In this document: positions 6,756 through 8,538 of the stretch, one piece after another
Layout of the letters: each line of letters starts with the position of its first letter
Position numbering within the stretch: position 1 is the stretch's first letter
NCBI GenBank assembly: GCA_028702245.1
Contig: JAQVPE010000026.1
Coordinates: forward strand, 1-8,538
Length of the DNA: 8,538 nucleotides
Direction of reading: 5' to 3'
From: Candidatus Izemoplasmatales bacterium
Lineage (GTDB): Bacteria; Bacillota_I; Bacilli_A; Izemoplasmatales; Hujiaoplasmataceae
The notes under the pieces: generated by a model
What the model was told of the DNA's origin: nothing
Database searches by the model: none
What the model saw: only the letters and a program-made list of their open reading frames with translations
Position numbers and translations under genes: made by a program

Positions 6756-6772
6756 TGAAAGAGGTGTTTCAC

Positions 6773-7942
6773 ATGTACTTGATTGGTATCGACATCTCCA
6801 AGTACAAGCATGACTGCTTCATAGCCACGGAAGCGGGAGAAATTATCAAGGATTCATTTTCCTTCGATAATGATGCAAAGGGTTTTGATCAACTTCTTAA
6901 CGTTCTCCAAGCTCTGGATCAATCCCAATTAAAGAAGATAGGTCTTGAAGCTACAGGACATTATGGCTACAACTTGAAAGTCTTTCTAGATCAGCACGGT
7001 TTCGATTATATGGAATTCAATCCAATCTTAGTGAAAAAACTTTCCACAGGGCTTTCACTGAGAAAGACCAAAACCGATAAGGCTGATGCTAGATTACTAT
7101 CCATGATATTACTGTCCGTAGATTACAAAACCTATCCAGTTAAATCATATCATATTCAAGAACTAAAGTCACTAACACGCTATTACAAGTCTCTAGTAAA
7201 GAAACGTTCTAGAGAACTGGTAGAACTCACAAACACTCTAGATCTACTCTTTCCTGAGTTCAAACCGTTTTTTCAAAACAAGTTCTCTCAGACTGCCTAT
7301 TTCATTCTAGAACATTATCAGAATCCTAGAAGAATCGCGAGAATGTCTTATCAAAATTACGAGAAACTTCATTCTATTTCAAAAGGACATTTTTCCTATG
7401 CAAAATTCTTGCGCTTAAAAGAATTGGCTAAGAATACTGTTGGTTCCTCGAGCAATCTTCTTATCTTTGAACTTGAATCAAACATCCGTCTGCTTCGGGG
7501 AATTAACCAGGAAATCAAGGCGTTAGATTCCTTATTGAATAATTGGTCTCTCAAAATTGATTCTCCGGTTTTTTCAATCAAAGGCATTGGCATCGTATCT
7601 GCGTTATCTCTCATCGCAGAGTATGGAAACTTCTCGTCATTCGATAACCCTGCTCAAATGCTTTCTTTTGCCGGTATGGAGCCTTCAATCATTCAATCTG
7701 GTACATCAAATAAACAAGGTCATATGGTAAAGCGTGGCTCAGGATATCTAAGAGATACCTTAATGAACGTGGCGATTCCTTTCATGATGCATAATCCTAT
7801 CATTTACGACTATTATCTTAAAAAGAAGAATGAAGGTAAGCCGCATCGCGTTGCTTTATCTCACGTAGCTAAAAAACTTATCCGTATTATCTTCTATCTT
7901 GTTAAATCAAATCAACAATTCAACCAAAGTAAACTAGTTTGA
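6773..7942 (+). CDS. IS110-family DEDD transposase/recombinase
   Basis: The protein has 389 residues. The N-terminal RuvC-like domain carries the DEDD set D7 (GIDIS), E59 (GLEATG), D102 and D105 (TDKADARL), positions nearly the same as in IS621. A middle coiled-coil-like region follows (about 125-255). The C-terminal Tnp domain has a helix-hairpin-helix around KGIGIVSALSLIAEYG (270-285) and the likely catalytic serine S309 in IIQSG, then KRGSGYLR. It recombines donor and target DNA guided by the bridge RNA encoded just upstream. The ATG at 6773 is preferred because AGAGGTG stands six bases upstream; a TTG at 6755 is in frame but has no ribosome binding site. The gene is full length with no frameshift, so the element may be active. 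Confidence 0.93.
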   Translation: MYLIGIDISKYKHDCFIATEAGEIIKDSFSFDNDAKGFDQLLNVLQALDQSQLKKIGLEATGHYGYNLKVFLDQHGFDYMEFNPILVKKLSTGLSLRKTKTDKADARLLSMILLSVDYKTYPVKSYHIQELKSLTRYYKSLVKKRSRELVELTNTLDLLFPEFKPFFQNKFSQTAYFILEHYQNPRRIARMSYQNYEKLHSISKGHFSYAKFLRLKELAKNTVGSSSNLLIFELESNIRLLRGINQEIKALDSLLNNWSLKIDSPVFSIKGIGIVSALSLIAEYGNFSSFDNPAQMLSFAGMEPSIIQSGTSNKQGHMVKRGSGYLRDTLMNVAIPFMMHNPIIYDYYLKKKNEGKPHRVALSHVAKKLIRIIFYLVKSNQQFNQSKLV

Positions 7943-8094
7943 TCCTTTGACTTAGTGGCTGAAGTCATCTGATTAATTTCCTTTTTGAAAAACCTACTTC
8001 TTGTCTCAAGAGGTGTTTTGCCTTGATTTCCATTTTTCTCTTGACTTCTAATAGTTAGTCACCCCTAACCTATTTTTACGCACCCCTTATGAAA

Positions 8095-8121
8095 GTATCA
8101 TCTTTCTCCTTGAAATGATAC
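8095..8121 (-). terminator. Possible terminator of the DUF2971 gene
   Basis: GTATCA and TGATAC pair over six bp, with a further TTTC/GAAA stem above a two-base bulge. On the minus strand the hairpin is followed only by CTTTCAT, so the U tract is poor. It lies about 40 bases downstream of the DUF2971 stop codon. The rest of 8059-8160 shows nothing else. Confidence 0.35.
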
Positions 8122-8160
8122 AAAAAATAAAATATCTATTTTAAAATCAATGTAGTATTT

Positions 8161-8538
8161 TCATCGAAACATATTTATGAAATCTTGGCGAAGTGGCTCT
8201 ACAGTAATTTCATCAGTTTTAGAAAAGTAATTCGGACCAGAACCATACATCTTAATCCCATTTTCAAGGCATATCTGAATTATTTCTTTAATCTTTGAAC
8301 CAGGTGTGCAATTCCCCAATATAACGGACTTTGGTTTAACAGCAAGTAGCATTGTTTTACCTATATTGATTTTAGGAATCACTCTGTTTTTTTGATAATT
8401 TGGAATAACTAATCTCCATTCGGATTCATAACTCCACTCACAAGCTTTATGAAAATAGGTTTTTCTCATAATTCTCAGATACTCTTCATCATGAAGTGCA
8501 ATAAATTTGTAATATGGATCCGAGAAATCTTCTTGGAC
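8161..8538 (-). CDS. DUF2971 family protein, C-terminal part (cut by window edge)
   Basis: The frame is open from the right edge to the TAA stop at 8163-8161, giving the last 125 residues; the true start lies beyond the window. An internal ATG at 8469 is not the start, because coding sequence continues upstream of it (DPYYKFIALHDEEYLRI). The segment KACEWSYESEWRLV is the C-terminal W-x-YE-x-EWR signature of DUF2971 proteins, followed by a short beta-rich tail. DUF2971 proteins have no settled biochemical role and often sit in mobile or defence-rich regions, which fits a neighbourhood holding fic and an insertion sequence. Family assignment rests on this motif alone. Confidence 0.7.
   Translation of the reverse strand, partial: VQEDFSDPYYKFIALHDEEYLRIMRKTYFHKACEWSYESEWRLVIPNYQKNRVIPKINIGKTMLLAVKPKSVILGNCTPGSKIKEIIQICLENGIKMYGSGPNYFSKTDEITVEPLRQDFINMFR

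Larger units (their letters stand above)
6494..8058 (+). mobile_element. Complete IS110-family insertion sequence
   Basis: The element carries one DEDD transposase, a long left non-coding region (about 280 bases before the ATG) and a short right one (about 116 bases), the layout of the IS110 group. There are no terminal inverted repeats, as expected. The edges are inferred from three agreeing signs: TTAG occurs at both junctions (6490-6493 and 8055-8058); joining the right end to the left end puts TTGACT (8041-8046) 16 bp from TATAAT (6498-6503); and a loop in the left-end RNA is complementary to the right junction. The length of about 1565 bp is normal. The right end also has a hairpin TGACTT/AAGTCA (7948-7967). 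The exact crossover within TTAG cannot be fixed. Confidence 0.75.

Noticed and set aside
6755..6772. TTG at 6755 as the transposase start
   Set aside because: It has no ribosome binding site, whereas the ATG at 6773 has AGAGGTG at proper spacing and begins directly with the conserved YLIGIDIS.
6547..8047. TCTTGACTT at 6547-6555 and 8039-8047 as the ends of the IS110 element
   Set aside because: This nine-base direct repeat was tempting, but using it as the ends leaves 23 bp between TTGACT and the next TATAAT and does not explain the match of the RNA loop to 8057-8065. The TTAG ends explain both.
6473..8076. ACCTATTTT at 6473-6481 and 8068-8076 as a target-site duplication
   Set aside because: IS110 elements do not make long duplications, and these bases lie outside the inferred ends. 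They fit a repeat already present in the target.

Overview
The window looks like a low-GC Gram-positive (Bacillota-type) or related chromosome. It has TTGACA/TATAAT promoters, strong AGGAGG-like ribosome binding sites, TTG as well as ATG starts, a T-box leader on an amino-acid gene, and standard TGG tryptophan codons with TGA as a stop. I cannot name the genus. A cell-wall-less relative with the standard code (Acholeplasma-like) is possible but unproven.

Layout, left to right. A minus-strand extended-SDR NAD-dependent epimerase/reductase (23-1012) is the upstream gene of an operon that runs off the left edge. A 780-base interval follows; it holds a promoter, a Shine-Dalgarno site and a broken reading frame. 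Then comes a stand-alone dihydrolipoamide dehydrogenase (1793-3163, plus). Next is a second degenerate frame with three in-frame stops, ending at a strong bidirectional terminator (3523-3564). A minus-strand trpB follows (3758-4933). It is alone, without other trp genes in the window, and is preceded by a complete tryptophan T-box riboswitch and a near-consensus promoter.

The right part (5278-8538) is more AT-rich and looks like accessory DNA. It contains a Fic AMP-transferase with an N-terminal helix-turn-helix, whose promoter carries an 18-bp palindrome. The fic gene is bracketed by two 68-69 bp direct repeats. Next is a complete IS110-family element with a DEDD transposase, and last the C-terminal part of a DUF2971 protein cut by the window edge.

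The most interesting object is the IS110 element. Its ends can be placed by sequence logic at about 6494-8058, with TTAG at both edges. Joining right end to left end in a circle would place a TTGACT -35 box 16 bp from a TATAAT -10 box. The long left non-coding region folds into a 5' hairpin and two larger stem-loops, as expected for a bridge RNA. In the first large loop, nine bases (GGGGTGACT) are exactly complementary to the DNA at and just beyond the right end (AGTCACCCC). This is what a right-target guide should show, so the window probably contains an RNA-guided recombinase together with a readable record of its insertion site.

The trpB unit is the second well-resolved system. Its T-box has a UGG specifier, a seven-base UGGCACC bulge whose variable base C would pair with discriminator G73 of tRNA-Trp, and mutually exclusive antiterminator and terminator folds.
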